This document shows positions 14,049 to 26,602 of a stretch of 64,000 bases of DNA, in pieces (the first letter of the stretch is position 1; every line of letters starts with the position of its first letter). Source of the DNA: Silene conica (Eukaryota; Streptophyta; Magnoliopsida; Caryophyllales; Caryophyllaceae). A program made the position numbers and the translations under genes. The stretch covers positions 77,715,681-77,779,680 of the forward strand of contig CM055315.2 of the NCBI GenBank assembly GCA_029255685.2. The letters run 5' to 3'. Under the pieces are notes generated by a model. The model did not search any database and was not told the origin of the DNA. It saw nothing but the letters and a program-made list of their open reading frames with translations.

Positions 14049-15289
14049 TGTTACCGGGGTTGAGCTTTTTTGTCCGTTGGTTTTTCAGGGTGGTTTTTGG
14101 AGGGTTTATCTTCTTGTATTATGTCTTCAAGTTTGATTGAGATAATTCTTGGTTTCGATAAGCTGAGATTCGGTAATACAAAAAAAAAAAAAAAAAAAAA
14201 AATGAGGATCGGTGGATATAGGTTCGGACAACTAAACGTAGTTGCTCTTTTAAATACGGATTTTAATCAATTATATAAAGTTTTTTTTCCATATTTTACC
14301 CTTCTCGTAAAAGAGAAAACCAACATTACTCTTGTTTTTCTTGTATGAACTTGATCAAATTAATCTTAAAATTATCTAATTCCGAATCTAATCGTTTAGA
14401 TTTTGTTAACAAACAACATAAATTGCATATTTTCAACAACCGAAAATGGTGTATTTCAATCATTGGATGACAAATTTGTGACATTAATTCATGAAAAGTA
14501 AAAGGAGAATTCTAGAAATTCAACACTATTTTTCCCTACGATGAATTCATGACAAATTTTTGAAGATACGCCACGTTAATTCATGGAGGGAGCTTTTTTT
14601 GTCACGCTCATGGTGAATAGGGTCAAGTACGGACGGATGGGCAAGGGCGACTTTGTGATGGTTGCACCAGACGGGCGGTGGGGTAGGCGTGGTGGTCGGT
14701 TGGTGGCGGAGTGGTTGAGTAAGTTCGTTGAATTGGATAATTGGAATTATATGAGAATAAAATTGGAAATAACTTGTGTTGAAATGGGAAAGGTATATTG
14801 GGCATTTACATACATGATTGAGTAAATCATGTAAATGAAACTATGAAAGTCATGACTTTTTCTAAAATCGTAAGTCTCATTAATGTTTAAAGGGATTGAA
14901 AGTACTACCCGTATCAACAAAATGCATTTTTTACTGCTTATTCATATGAAAGAACTCCACAGTTCAGCTTGCTTGACTCGAGGTTTACAATAGTAGCATC
15001 CATCAATACTATAATTTACGTTTGGTGTTGCAACAATAGCATCAATACTATAATTTAGTATTGAATACTCCTAAAAGAAAGTATTATTCCGTCGATATAG
15101 ATGTACTATCAATAGTTTTTTTTGGTACATTGTGAATTATCAATAGTGTTTATAGTTTTAAAATTGGTATATAAGTTTGAAGTCTTATACCCTTTAAGGT
15201 CTGAACCTGAAAGAATACGATTTGATTTTCGTTCGGACTTAATAATTCAATTCGTTGGTATGAACAAAAGTCCATAAATAAGTAAAATA
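14049..15289. other. DER upstream region, no gene seen
   Basis: The DER promoter and 5' UTR must begin here. An A homopolymer of about 22 bases lies at 14180-14201. Two segments repeat the idea AATTCATG(A/G)...TTTTTGAAGATACGCCACGTTAATTCATG around 14490-14586 without clear meaning. The open stretch 14583-14825 has no recognisable product. From 14990 to 15110 the words CAATACTATAATTTA repeat twice. Nothing else supports a feature. Confidence 0.5.
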
Positions 15290-16213
15290 CTAGTTTTTCT
15301 ACCCGTGAAAATCACGGGTTATTTTTTGGATGTCCTTACTTTGGCTATTTTCTAATTAATTTTTCTTTTAAATTAAATAGTTTGATTGTTTTCTACTTGT
15401 CAATTAATAGCTTGCCAGTATTATTGCAATTATATATGAAATGTAGTGGCGGCAATGTAATCAATTAACATCCCTGTTATTTTATTCTTCGATTTTTTAT
15501 TTTTCGATTTAAAAATAAATTAGGTTAGAATATTTGTTGCCAACTTAGTATGATAATTTTAAATATTCTCCGTATAGTTAGAATCATATCATCATAAATT
15601 ACATTTTGAGTCATATAAAAATTTTAGAAAATTGAAGATCAGAATAACATTATATTATCTACATAATTCTCCTTTATAGTTCGACTTGTATATAAACTAT
15701 TTAGAGTTTCAATTAATATGTACATGTTTTGTGTTTTCTTTTATTTATTACCAACCACCATTTTTTTATGAGTCAAAATAAATTGAAGTTGATTAAAACA
15801 TCAAGTTTAAGCACCAATGCATTAATATAAATATTAATTTTTTGTTTGAGTTGACAAAAAGATAAGAAGATTGTCGTATAAAGCCAAGGTCGGGGCCTAG
15901 GCTCAATAGATCTTAGGATACAAAATATTATAATATGAATTTTCAATTATATTATCATTGCACTCATAACAACATTATCGAGTGTTAACATTCTTAAATT
16001 TGAACGTCTTCTATTAAAATCCATATAAGAAAACAATGATACCAACATTTTTAGTCATAATTCGTATAACCGATATTTGTATTTGTACCAGATATCATTT
16101 TTTGTGCTTACATAGTAAAGAATTCACTGCACCACTTTTGTACTTAACAAAGTAAACCATTATTATTCAAATGCTAGAAAAACGATTTTTTCCAAATATA
16201 AAAAGTACAAACG

Positions 16214-17176
16214 CATAACTTATAAAGTGTACAATTATGTTCTCATCAAAGTTGTTTAATTTTTATTCCATCATTCTCTACTTTAATGAAATTATATCTC
16301 ATTTTGTAACAAATTGCATGTAATTACATGACAATAATAAAATGGTCATAACTTACAATTTTTTGCATTCACCCATAAATCCATCATTGGTGTGAGTTAT
16401 TATAATAGGTTTAATTTTTATGCTTAACTCTCGTTTTCTTAGAATGATGGATCGTCTAAATAACATATATGACAATATTTTGTAATAAGATAATAATGGC
16501 GGATGAAAAAAGGGGGTGTAATAAGAGATTAGGCATAAAAAAATAAGACATGGTCCATTTTATAGGTTTATTGATCGGTCTAATTTTCAAAATTAACTAT
16601 TGTTTCATTTTGATGATCTAACGTCTACAATATATTTTAGTAAGATAATAATGATAAATGAAAAAAAGGTGTAATATACTAATATGAGCTTTGGCAAAAA
16701 CCGGGTGCATTTTTTATTAGTATAAATGTATAATGTATATATCTAGATTTTTATATATACGACACTCGACTATATACGATAATTTATAACCCCATATAAT
16801 TTAGAAAAAAAAAATAAAAACGAAGATGGCTAGCAATTGTCACTTTCTTTTAAAAAATAGTAATAATGAGGTTAGTTTTTCAAAGAAGATCAAATCAAAT
16901 TTGCTATCAAAATGCATATTTTATACTAAAATATCACCCTTCAAAATTAACTTTCATAAATTTAGAATTTAATTATATAGAAATAAAAAAAACTTTCATA
17001 GAGAAATCGAAGATTTAATTTACTTATTGTCTAAAAACTAAATTTACATGCACATGACATTATTAGTTAGCTAAGCCAATGATTTTATGAAAACGCCTTC
17101 ACAACCGCCTACACAACATAAGAAACAAAAAACACCACGAATTAGTAATTTATCTTACAAAATTCAAGCTAAGGAA
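16214..17176. repeat. Tandem duplication copy 1, left part (interrupted by LTR element)
   Basis: Starts CATAACTTATAAAGTGTACA and continues to the LTR element's left target site. It resumes right of that element at 26412 and runs to 26602. The complete second copy is 26603-27759. The two copies differ at scattered positions, for example TCTAAATAAC against TCTCAATAAC and ATGCACATGACA against TTGTGCATGACA, whereas the LTRs do not differ visibly. The duplication is therefore older than the LTR insertion. No coding sequence is seen. Confidence 0.85.
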
Positions 17177-18481
17177 TGTTGGAAACTAAGTTCCACATTT
17201 TATACTCAAATCTAATATGAGTTTTGTTTCTTTAAGTTTAGTCATAAAAACTTAAATGGATCTTATGCATGCAAGATGATATCATAAGATGAGATTGTCC
17301 TTACATTGGTTTTAGAAGGTTTATACTCAATAATCACCTATTACTTGAGTCTTCAATACCGAAATCCTCTTGTAACGATCTAACAAAAATCGTCTCCTAA
17401 AGGTGCGTATCAAGGACCCGATCTCAAACTATTACTAATTTTGTTACTAGAAAATTAGTATTAGTATACTAGAAATAACAATATTACTCTTAATATTATT
17501 AGTATAGGAAATAATTATTTCCTTAGTAAAACCTATTTTAGCTAAGGAATTATGAGAATGAGGTTTTGGTGTGTTGGATGAACAAGCATCAAACTAACAA
17601 CAACTTGTATGCAAAAACCTTAGTAAAAAACTAGAGTATGTTGTATGAATAAGGTGTGCCTTATATAAGCACATGAGCTTGCTTGAGCAAGCTTCATGGC
17701 CGGCCAAGGCTCCCAAGGAGAGCCAATGCATGGCCTTCTTACACTTACACAAATGCATAAGATATTCCTTACATATTCCTTGTGTATGACACACACAATA
17801 GTTGCTTACTTATACACACAATCCACACACATACCTACACTTACACGGCTGAAAAATGGGTCTAATATGGACCCATTTTATCTTTGTCAATTGTGTTAAT
17901 TTGTAACATGTCACACATGTCTCATAACACATGACCCAATTTGTTAATTGTGCAATTTTAACTATTAAAATTCATAATTTACAAATTCATTACATTTAAA
18001 TAATTATACTAATAATTTCGAAATTATTATTGCACAAAAATGTAATGTCATAATTTAATTACAACTCTTTGTAATTTTATGATCAACCGTGTTCATTCTC
18101 AATTTTAATCGTTTCTTAAACGAATAAATAAAACCGAGTAATAAAACAATTTTATTACTTTGACTTTAATTATCATTATAATCCCATTATAAAAATATTC
18201 GTCATTTAAAATTATTTCCAAAATTTCCAGTTATTAATTAATTTGTATCCAATACAATATTAATTAATTATTCCATTGAGACGGAATTCCCTAAAGATAT
18301 GACCTTAAGGGATCAACTGATCACCACCATCATATGACGATAATGTCAAACTCTAGACAGCCAATCATTATCGGTAAATGTTGATCAGTTGACTTTAAAA
18401 GAGTAACACTCCCAGTTGTGTTTCATTCAAATGAGTTTTAATTACGTCAACACACTATTGTCGAGGACACTTCCTCCAACA
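17177..18481 (-). repeat. Left LTR (3' LTR of the minus-strand element)
   Basis: 1,305 bases, TGTTGG...CCAACA, visually identical to 25102-26406. Adjacent inside is the purine-rich tract on the minus strand. A short open stretch near 17594-17794 recurs in the other LTR and shows no known protein features. Confidence 0.92.
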
Positions 18482-21400
18482 ATCTCCCACTTGTCCGAGA
18501 CAAGTGTGTGTCACCAATTCTCTTGTCCTATTACTATCTCCCACTCAATGCATGGCGTCCTCTTAGGTCGTGCCGGCAATTGATTAAAATCTAGAGTGGT
18601 TTATCTCGATCTGGAGTTATAACTACTGACCGGAATTATCTACATAGATACCTTCCGAGCGTGGCCACGCATTTCTAGTTATTATTCTCCTCGAGTGGCC
18701 TAGAGATATTTCTCAACCCTGACAAGGGGTGGACAATTCCTAATCGACTTATTCCTTCCGGCTGGCCATAGTCCATCACAACCCAAAATATGTCCTTATA
18801 AACCCCAGTTACGAAGGTGTTAGGACATAAATCAAAGTTAATCTGAAAACTATGCCACCTCAGAGAACAGTCATTAGTCCAAGAACTGACTCATGTGAAA
18901 CACGATAGATGCTCCCGCCACGACCAGGCAGTCTTTTAATAAGAGTACGCCAGAGCTCTATCAGCGGTCATTAGCCCGGCAAATGTATCTTAACATGTCT
19001 ATGCCTAGGTGATCGATTAGTCATCCCGTATGACTCTATGGCAATTGAACTCGCCATCAATCGCATCACACATCCGGTTGCATTGAGATGTCACCTCACT
19101 TAAGCAACTGGGGGCGAGGTCATGATAATTCAATTCACTTTAATGGGGTTCAATATGGTCTTACCATCCCATTTGAATTTTACTTGACCTTTCGTGAGTT
19201 ATAAATAACTCAAACAATTAGTGGATTACACCATCCAAGTGGTCAACCTTTGAACACCATTTAATTTACAATCAGCTTTAGGGTCTCTCGTTTACATCCC
19301 CTAAAATTGTAATTATCTTCATTTTGAGTAAACCAGGTTTACCACGGTTCGTGCGATCGTTCACTTTGCGGATCATATCCATACATTGATCTTTCCTCTG
19401 AAAGAGACAAGTCATTCTCATGACTAGCGAATAAGATTATGTGCATTGTGTAACTCCCAGCCACAGTAATGCCTTTACATAATTTATGAACTTACACATT
19501 TTGTAGAATCTTGTGATGACCATGTAGTTAAAATACAAGTCATTGAGATGCATAGTCAATGAATGTAAGCCAAAGATTATCTCAAATCTTTGCTTGGTTT
19601 CTTGGAACTTGAGTCGTTGCAAACCTTTTACCATACGACTAAGTTATCTTCCAAGATCTTGAATTTGTCTTTTATCTTCATTGGAGAATACTTTGACAAT
19701 TGATCAAGGTTTAATCATTGATTTAAAACCTGCTCTACGGGTTGTCCTGTAAGCGGTGCGCATCCACTTTACACGATCATACTAATGGCGGAAACATTAG
19801 TGACTTAAACGTGCAAACAATAGTACTTAAGGTTCGATAAATTTCCATGATCCCATCATGGTTATACTATCTTCATCTCCATGAACAACCTTAATACTAA
19901 CATCAAGATGTCTCTTATAATCTCAACTAAACATCCTATGTTCAATTAGATTTAATTCATATCAATATGTCATCTAGAACCAAAAACTCGTGTACCTTTC
20001 ATGAGTATCAATGCTTCATTCCAAACGAGCAATGAGTTGTTTTAGATAACGTTTACTCCCACTAAACTCTTGTTCTTGCTTGATTCTGAAGATCCTGAAG
20101 TCATACCCATGACTCAATAGCTTCAAATCCTGGAGCGAGAACTCCCACTGAACTTTTCATTTAACCGTAAATCATAAAGCTCCCACTCAATTCAATGTTC
20201 CTTAACATTCAATGAATTGAAATGGTTGGGACTTCAACCATATGTGCTAATAGTCACATCCTTTTCAAATACCCTTTTGAAAAATGGTTATTGAGTTTAC
20301 TGAATTCATTCTCAATGAATTGCCTTACTACTTTCAACAAAGTTACCCTTAACTTTGTATACTTTCAACAAAGTTACCCTTAACTTTGTAGACTGCAGAC
20401 ATCCACATGTCTGCTTCTGCTTCTCTCAACAAATCTCATTTATCAGCACGTAAGTCTTATAAATTTCATGGTTCTTTGCATTTGGCATATTTAGATCACC
20501 ATCTAAATCCAAGAACCCTTTCTTGAGCCTTTGCAAAATCTTTTGAATAATTTTCTTCGAGTGTCCTCCCGTAGTTTCTATAAGAGTCTTTTCTTATGGT
20601 ATACAATTTCTGTGTGTAGGAACTTTCAGTTCCCCACATTTATCTTATCTTGTACTGTACGAGGACTATATCATGGATCTTATCCATGTATAGAATTTTT
20701 CCTTACAAACTTCAAGAATTTATCTTTGAAGTATCCTCCAGGGCCGGGGCCGTTGGTATATAAGGCGTAGATTTTTACCAAACCGTAGATCTTATCCACA
20801 ACTTTTGGGCTTATCCTCAACTTTTGGGATGATAAGGCGTAGAATCTTATCCACAACCTAATCTACCTTTTACAACCATAAGGTGTAGATTGCTCTTGGG
20901 ATATAAGGCGTAGATTTTTACCAAACCGTAGATCTTATCCACAACTTAATCTTCCCTTTTATCTTTTACATAACCAAAACACAATAAATCCTACTATTCA
21001 CTAATAGATCATATCCATTGTGCTGGTCAATATCATATGCTATTTGTGGCCTTTCAAATTTCTCCCACTCTATCTTTGTAATAATAATCCCATTTTATCA
21101 CCAAAGATAGCCACTAAGGCCACAAGCAATGACTTTGATGTTGGTTTGTGTATCCTTATGGTTTATTACAGAAATTATTCGATTTAAAGCTTAGATAGTT
21201 TTGGATGGTTGATAACCTTTTCTTTTAATTGAGTTCTAAACTTAATTTGATTTTGATTTGATTTGAATTGGGTATCCTATACCAATTCGGTTTCAATGGT
21301 CATACATTGAAATGTCATAATCAATTCTATTTTATGTTTAAGATTTGCAAGTGTATGTTAAACTAAACATGAACATGATAATAAAACCGATAGTGACTTG

Positions 21401-21692
21401 GGTTGAAAACCAAGTCACTATATTATCCAAAGTACAACAATTTGTTCAAGGATCCCCTTTTCCTCGTCCAACAAGGAAATAAACATAGGTTCTAAATTGT
21501 TCACACAACACTTGAAATGCTAGCTAAATAAGAGAAAAAACAAAGCTCCTTGATCATCCCGAGCGGAGCTACTCTTAGTTCCCTTTGATCCATTAAGCTT
21601 GTTTTTCTTTTCCCTTATCTTTGCTTTCATGCCCTAATTCAAGTAAGAAGAGCATTCATATCACAACTTGTATCATAATACATTAGTTGAGA
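18482..21692 (-). other. Non-coding 3' internal region of the gag-only element
   Basis: This 3.2-kb interval occupies the place where pol would sit. No polymerase, integrase or protease motif is legible on the minus strand. It holds two adjacent copies of CTTTCAACAAAGTTACCCTT at 20331-20389. It also has a block of repeats at 20740-20960 with AAGGCGTAGATTTTTACCAA and CGTAGATCTTATCCACAACTT-like words, each at least twice. A perfect 12-base-pair hairpin lies at 21390-21421 (arms ATAGTGACTTGG and CCAAGTCACTAT, loop of eight). Confidence 0.7.
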
Positions 21693-22601
21693 TTAACATA
21701 AAATCGGGATAGTTATCGTACCAACTGGAAGAATCTTCCCAGCTTTGAGATCGCTGAGATACTTGGAACAGTTCCTCTTCCAATGTCCTTTGCCATTGCA
21801 GTAAAAGCATTTGGCCCCTTGATGAGGGCTCTTCTTGGAATTGGAGGTGCTTGCCTCAGAAGACACTTTCTTTGAACCTTTGGAAGGTTGCTTCCCCTTT
21901 GCCTTACCCTTCCTTTTGAACTTTCCTTTGCTCTTAACATTAATGTTGAGCACATCCTTAGGGGCACTAACATTTAGGCCCATATCCCTTTCAGCTTGCA
22001 CGATCATATTGTGCAATTCATCGAGAGAGATGTCTTGGTTTCTCATGTTGAAATTCACCCGGAATTGTACATAAGTTTTCACCTTAGACAAGGAGTGGAG
22101 GATCCTGTCAATCACAAGTTCCTTTGGAATGTCCACTTGATTCATCCTTAGGGTTTCTACATGCTCAATTAACTTGAGCACATGTGGGCTAGCCTTTTGC
22201 CCCTCCCTAAGGTTGAGATCAAAGAAAGCCGATGCCGCCTCGTATTGGACAATTCTCGAAGCCTTTGAGAACATTGTCACAAGCCTGGAGTAGATCTCAT
22301 AGGCCGTGCCAATCTTTATGGCACTCCTTTGAAGTTCTGGCTCCATCGAGAAGATCAAAACATTTTTGATTGCCGCAGACTCCTTCTGATAAGTATCATA
22401 AGGTCGTCTTGCCGCGGCGGTGGCATTTTCTGCAGGTTCGGGAGGTGATTCTTCAATGAGGAATTCGGTCTTACCGTCTCCCTCTGCCGCCAACAATAGT
22501 TGGGCATCCCAATCGGCAAAGTTTGCCCCATTCTTTTCTAGCTTACAACGATCCATGAAGGAACGTAACCATGAAGAGTTTGTAGTAGTGGAAGTAGTCA
22601 T
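21693..22601 (-). CDS. gag: Retrotransposon Gag (UBN2 type, zinc knuckle)
   Basis: An open frame of 302 residues from the Met at 22601 (MTTSTTTNSSWL). An upstream in-frame Met at 22640 adds 13 hydrophobic residues, and I prefer the downstream start because Copia Gag proteins usually begin close to the SSWL-like motif. The UBN2-type capsid region covers the middle (for example VTMFSKASRIVQYEAASAFF). A Lys-rich linker follows, then one intact CCHC knuckle, CFYCNGKGHWKRNC, near the end. Gag packages element RNA into virus-like particles. The frame stops soon after KILPVG, with no fusion to pol. Intact Gag in an otherwise empty, recently moved element suggests selection for Gag in cis. Confidence 0.9.
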   Translation of the reverse strand: MTTSTTTNSSWLRSFMDRCKLEKNGANFADWDAQLLLAAEGDGKTEFLIEESPPEPAENATAAARRPYDTYQKESAAIKNVLIFSMEPELQRSAIKIGTAYEIYSRLVTMFSKASRIVQYEAASAFFDLNLREGQKASPHVLKLIEHVETLRMNQVDIPKELVIDRILHSLSKVKTYVQFRVNFNMRNQDISLDELHNMIVQAERDMGLNVSAPKDVLNINVKSKGKFKRKGKAKGKQPSKGSKKVSSEASTSNSKKSPHQGAKCFYCNGKGHWKRNCSKYLSDLKAGKILPVGTITIPILC

Positions 22602-22640
22602 GATTGATATTGATACGAGGACTACAAAATTTTTAAACAT

Positions 22641-25087
22641 ATGAAGAAATTAAATGCTAATCGTTTTAATTTTCATTTTAACTTGTAAACATATTTACTA
22701 AGTTGATGCATCTATAAAATGACCTCTATCCAATTTTATAAATGATTCCAAGACCCAAACCCATACTATCGAAATCGTGAACCACTGGAACTCCGACCCA
22801 ACAATATGGTTTGGTGGGTTAAAATAAACCGGTTCTACCCTAGAACTCTTGGTTGATGACAAATAATTATTTATTCATCTTAGCCCGGAACACATTGACC
22901 ACTGGTCCTCTACACTTCCGTTGAGTACAAACCAAATTTCAAATGCATCGGGATGCGATCTGCCCACTGGACTGAATCCACCCCATCGCCCCACTTATCC
23001 TACGTAATGGGGTTCGTACTGCCCACTGGACTAGCACCACCCCACGAAATAGAAGCTCATGGGTTCTACTATTTGGTAAGGCTAATCCTCAATTGTTTTC
23101 GTTTAATATAGAGGTCTTGTCAATTTATTATCTATCTCCTTTAAGTGAATTAAATTGGTGAACTCGATAATTATAATTGACATGGTCGTATTTAACGATC
23201 TAAACTAATATGCATGTTTATGGCGATTTGGCTATGCATGCAAACATATTAAAATGCAAAAATAAAAGCAATAAAGCAATAAAATCCTAGTATGGCCTTC
23301 CTAGTAATAGAAAAACTAATTAACTATTACAAATTCGGAAACCAACTCCTTGGTCCCTTGAACTTCATTGGCACGCCATCCAAGAAAACACCGTCTTGTC
23401 GGAACTCCTTTCCGTATGGCACCGACTTTTGGATCTCCGGAATTACAATAAAATAATACAACTATTCTATTGTAAAACTGAAAATTTAAATTAAATTACA
23501 AACCCGTGATACGAGATCACATAAATTACAACCGAATCAATATTCCCTTACATTACGGGTAATATTGATTAAAACTAAAGCCATACTAAGAAAAATTACA
23601 TAATTCCAAATTATATAAATAACATTCAAAATATGACATTCATATTAAATAAATTGCAATAATAAAATATGTATGCACATGCTCAATTTTTAATGCCAAA
23701 TCGCCTTATGGGAGCAAATATCTCATATTTGTTTACGGTTTTTACGGATATGCGCGATTTTAACTATTAAAATCATCCAAAATTACATAAATCTCATTTA
23801 TGTCCAAGTTGATCATCCTAACTTACTTTAGGAATCAATGTTTAGTCTCTACTAATATTTGATCATGATCTAACTTGATTTTGCATTATTGTTCATAAAT
23901 TACTTGTATTTTCGGGAAAAAATAAACAAAATATGGCCAAATGAGTCAATAAAATTCGAAATTTAAAATTCAAAAATTTTAAACTTTCTGGAAATTTTCT
24001 AAAATTTCAGAAATTATTAAAATGGTCTTTTGCAATTATTTATGGCTTATTTCTTAAATAAATCGTATAAAAGCCGTTTTTATGGTTTAAAATCCGATTT
24101 AAATTATAAAAACTTGCAATAAATTGCTATAAATTTTTAGTCATCCTAAAGTACATATTAGAATCTGAAAAAGACCAAAAATTACAGACCATACTCGAAA
24201 TTTTATTTTTTTTTCGACTCATAAATTACGATTATTAACTAATTAACTCATTAAAATTAATAATCATAAAAACAGAAACTTTTTGACATCTAACTTTTAG
24301 ATCTGATGTTCCTATCATATAAGACATCTATGGGTAAAATTTCATGCCATAATATTAAGATTAACTATTTTTAACACAATAAGTCACTATTTGTCCGATT
24401 TTAACCATTAAAATCATAAATCATGCATCACTTGAGAATAAATTCCCAAAACTTACATACATACTGTAAATATTGCATGTGACATTGTGTAAAGTTTTTA
24501 TGGCAAGATTCCAACTATAACTATTAAAGTCGAATTTAAGTCACTATTAATCCGATTTTTACTATAAAAATCATTAATCATGCAAAATAATTCCAATAAT
24601 TTCGAAAATTCATACAGGAACTTTATATATTGCATGTGACTTCTCATAAAATTTTTAAGATTAAATTCGAAATATAACCATATATACCCATTTTTGCTCA
24701 TATTATGACTATTTATCTCATAAAATTCATAATCCATGCATATTAACTCCATTTCTTATGAAAAATCATATACAATATATTAAATATGCATGTGAGAACA
24801 TATCAAAAAATCTCGGCCAGAAACTATTTTTAGCTATTTTTCCCATTAATTGTTGTTTAAAACCGATTTAAACTACAAAATATACAAATAAATATAAAAT
24901 TGAACAATAAAAATCCATAAAATTATTTTTATGTCCTAAAACCATTTTAGAAACAGAAACTTTAACATGCAAAATTATTTTGTGATTTATCATAATAAAC
25001 ACAATAATTTCGAAATTTTCGAAATGTGTATGTTAAACCGATTTTAACATAAAACATGAATCCGATCATGCATGCAACAACCGTAAT
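22641..25087 (-). other. Long untranslated leader of the gag-only element
   Basis: About 2.4 kb separates the primer-binding site from gag, with no long reading frame. Between about 24340 and 24830, degenerate ~150-base units recur, marked by TATTGCATGTGACAT near 24473, TATTGCATGTGACTT near 24625 and AATATGCATGTGAGAAC near 24784. CACCCCATCGCC/CACCCCACGAAA words with CTGCCCACTGGACT occur twice at 22960-23045. Packaging or dimerisation signals would be expected here, but none can be named. Confidence 0.55.
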
Positions 25088-25099
25088 GCTCTGATACCA
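25088..25099 (-). promoter_or_regulatory. tRNA-iMet primer-binding site
   Basis: The minus strand reads TGGTATCAGAGC, two bases after the 5' LTR. This is the standard Copia binding site for the 3' end of initiator Met-tRNA and fixes the orientation of the element. Confidence 0.93.
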
Positions 25100-25101
25100 A
25101 T

Positions 25102-26406
25102 TGTTGGAAACTAAGTTCCACATTTTATACTCAAATCTAATATGAGTTTTGTTTCTTTAAGTTTAGTCATAAAAACTTAAATGGATCTTATGCATGCAAG
25201 ATGATATCATAAGATGAGATTGTCCTTACATTGGTTTTAGAAGGTTTATACTCAATAATCACCTATTACTTGAGTCTTCAATACCGAAATCCTCTTGTAA
25301 CGATCTAACAAAAATCGTCTCCTAAAGGTGCGTATCAAGGACCCGATCTCAAACTATTACTAATTTTGTTACTAGAAAATTAGTATTAGTATACTAGAAA
25401 TAACAATATTACTCTTAATATTATTAGTATAGGAAATAATTATTTCCTTAGTAAAACCTATTTTAGCTAAGGAATTATGAGAATGAGGTTTTGGTGTGTT
25501 GGATGAACAAGCATCAAACTAACAACAACTTGTATGCAAAAACCTTAGTAAAAAACTAGAGTATGTTGTATGAATAAGGTGTGCCTTATATAAGCACATG
25601 AGCTTGCTTGAGCAAGCTTCATGGCCGGCCAAGGCTCCCAAGGAGAGCCAATGCATGGCCTTCTTACACTTACACAAATGCATAAGATATTCCTTACATA
25701 TTCCTTGTGTATGACACACACAATAGTTGCTTACTTATACACACAATCCACACACATACCTACACTTACACGGCTGAAAAATGGGTCTAATATGGACCCA
25801 TTTTATCTTTGTCAATTGTGTTAATTTGTAACATGTCACACATGTCTCATAACACATGACCCAATTTGTTAATTGTGCAATTTTAACTATTAAAATTCAT
25901 AATTTACAAATTCATTACATTTAAATAATTATACTAATAATTTCGAAATTATTATTGCACAAAAATGTAATGTCATAATTTAATTACAACTCTTTGTAAT
26001 TTTATGATCAACCGTGTTCATTCTCAATTTTAATCGTTTCTTAAACGAATAAATAAAACCGAGTAATAAAACAATTTTATTACTTTGACTTTAATTATCA
26101 TTATAATCCCATTATAAAAATATTCGTCATTTAAAATTATTTCCAAAATTTCCAGTTATTAATTAATTTGTATCCAATACAATATTAATTAATTATTCCA
26201 TTGAGACGGAATTCCCTAAAGATATGACCTTAAGGGATCAACTGATCACCACCATCATATGACGATAATGTCAAACTCTAGACAGCCAATCATTATCGGT
26301 AAATGTTGATCAGTTGACTTTAAAAGAGTAACACTCCCAGTTGTGTTTCATTCAAATGAGTTTTAATTACGTCAACACACTATTGTCGAGGACACTTCCT
26401 CCAACA
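25102..26406 (-). repeat. Right LTR (5' LTR of the minus-strand element)
   Basis: 1,305 bases with the same ends as the left LTR. The element's promoter should lie in it. AGGAA follows at 26407-26411, matching 17172-17176. Confidence 0.92.
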
Positions 26407-26602
26407 AGGAAATCAAATAAACTACACAAATTTTCACCCCTCACATAACTATTTTATAAGAAGTAAAAGCACAATCTTAAATAGAAGAGGTTAAATAATG
26501 TTAATTTAGATTTAGAAGTTGAATAATATATAGATTAAAATTTAGTTACATTAATATTAATTAGGAAAGGATAATGATTTTGGCATTCAAAGGGTTGTAG
26601 CT

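Larger units (their letters stand above)
17177..26406 (-). mobile_element. Young gag-only Ty1/Copia-type LTR retrotransposon (9.2 kb)
   Basis: LTRs of 1,305 bases (17177-18481 and 25102-26406) begin TGTTGG, end CCAACA and show no difference that I can find over a constant 7,925-base offset. The target duplication AGGAA flanks both ends (17172-17176 and 26407-26411). The element reads on the minus strand. The primer-binding site TGGTATCAGAGC (initiator Met-tRNA) is at 25099-25088, two bases from the 5' LTR, and the purine tract AAGTGGGAGA abuts the other LTR at about 18491. The only protein gene is an intact gag (22601-21693). I see no DTGA protease, integrase DDE, YVDD reverse transcriptase or RNase H motif in the 3.2 kb after gag, so the element needs enzymes supplied in trans. 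A 2.4-kb untranslated leader precedes gag. Confidence 0.92.

Noticed and set aside
14583..14825. 80-codon + strand frame upstream of DER
   Set aside because: Composition like intergenic text, with no recognisable domain or conserved start context.
17594..17794. Open frames repeated at 17594-17899 and 25519-25824
   Set aside because: They repeat only because they lie in the two LTRs. Short, with no known domain.
20520..20770. Pol fragment in the gag-only element
   Set aside because: Both strands were read for YVDD, DDE-region and protease words. The short open stretches here show none.
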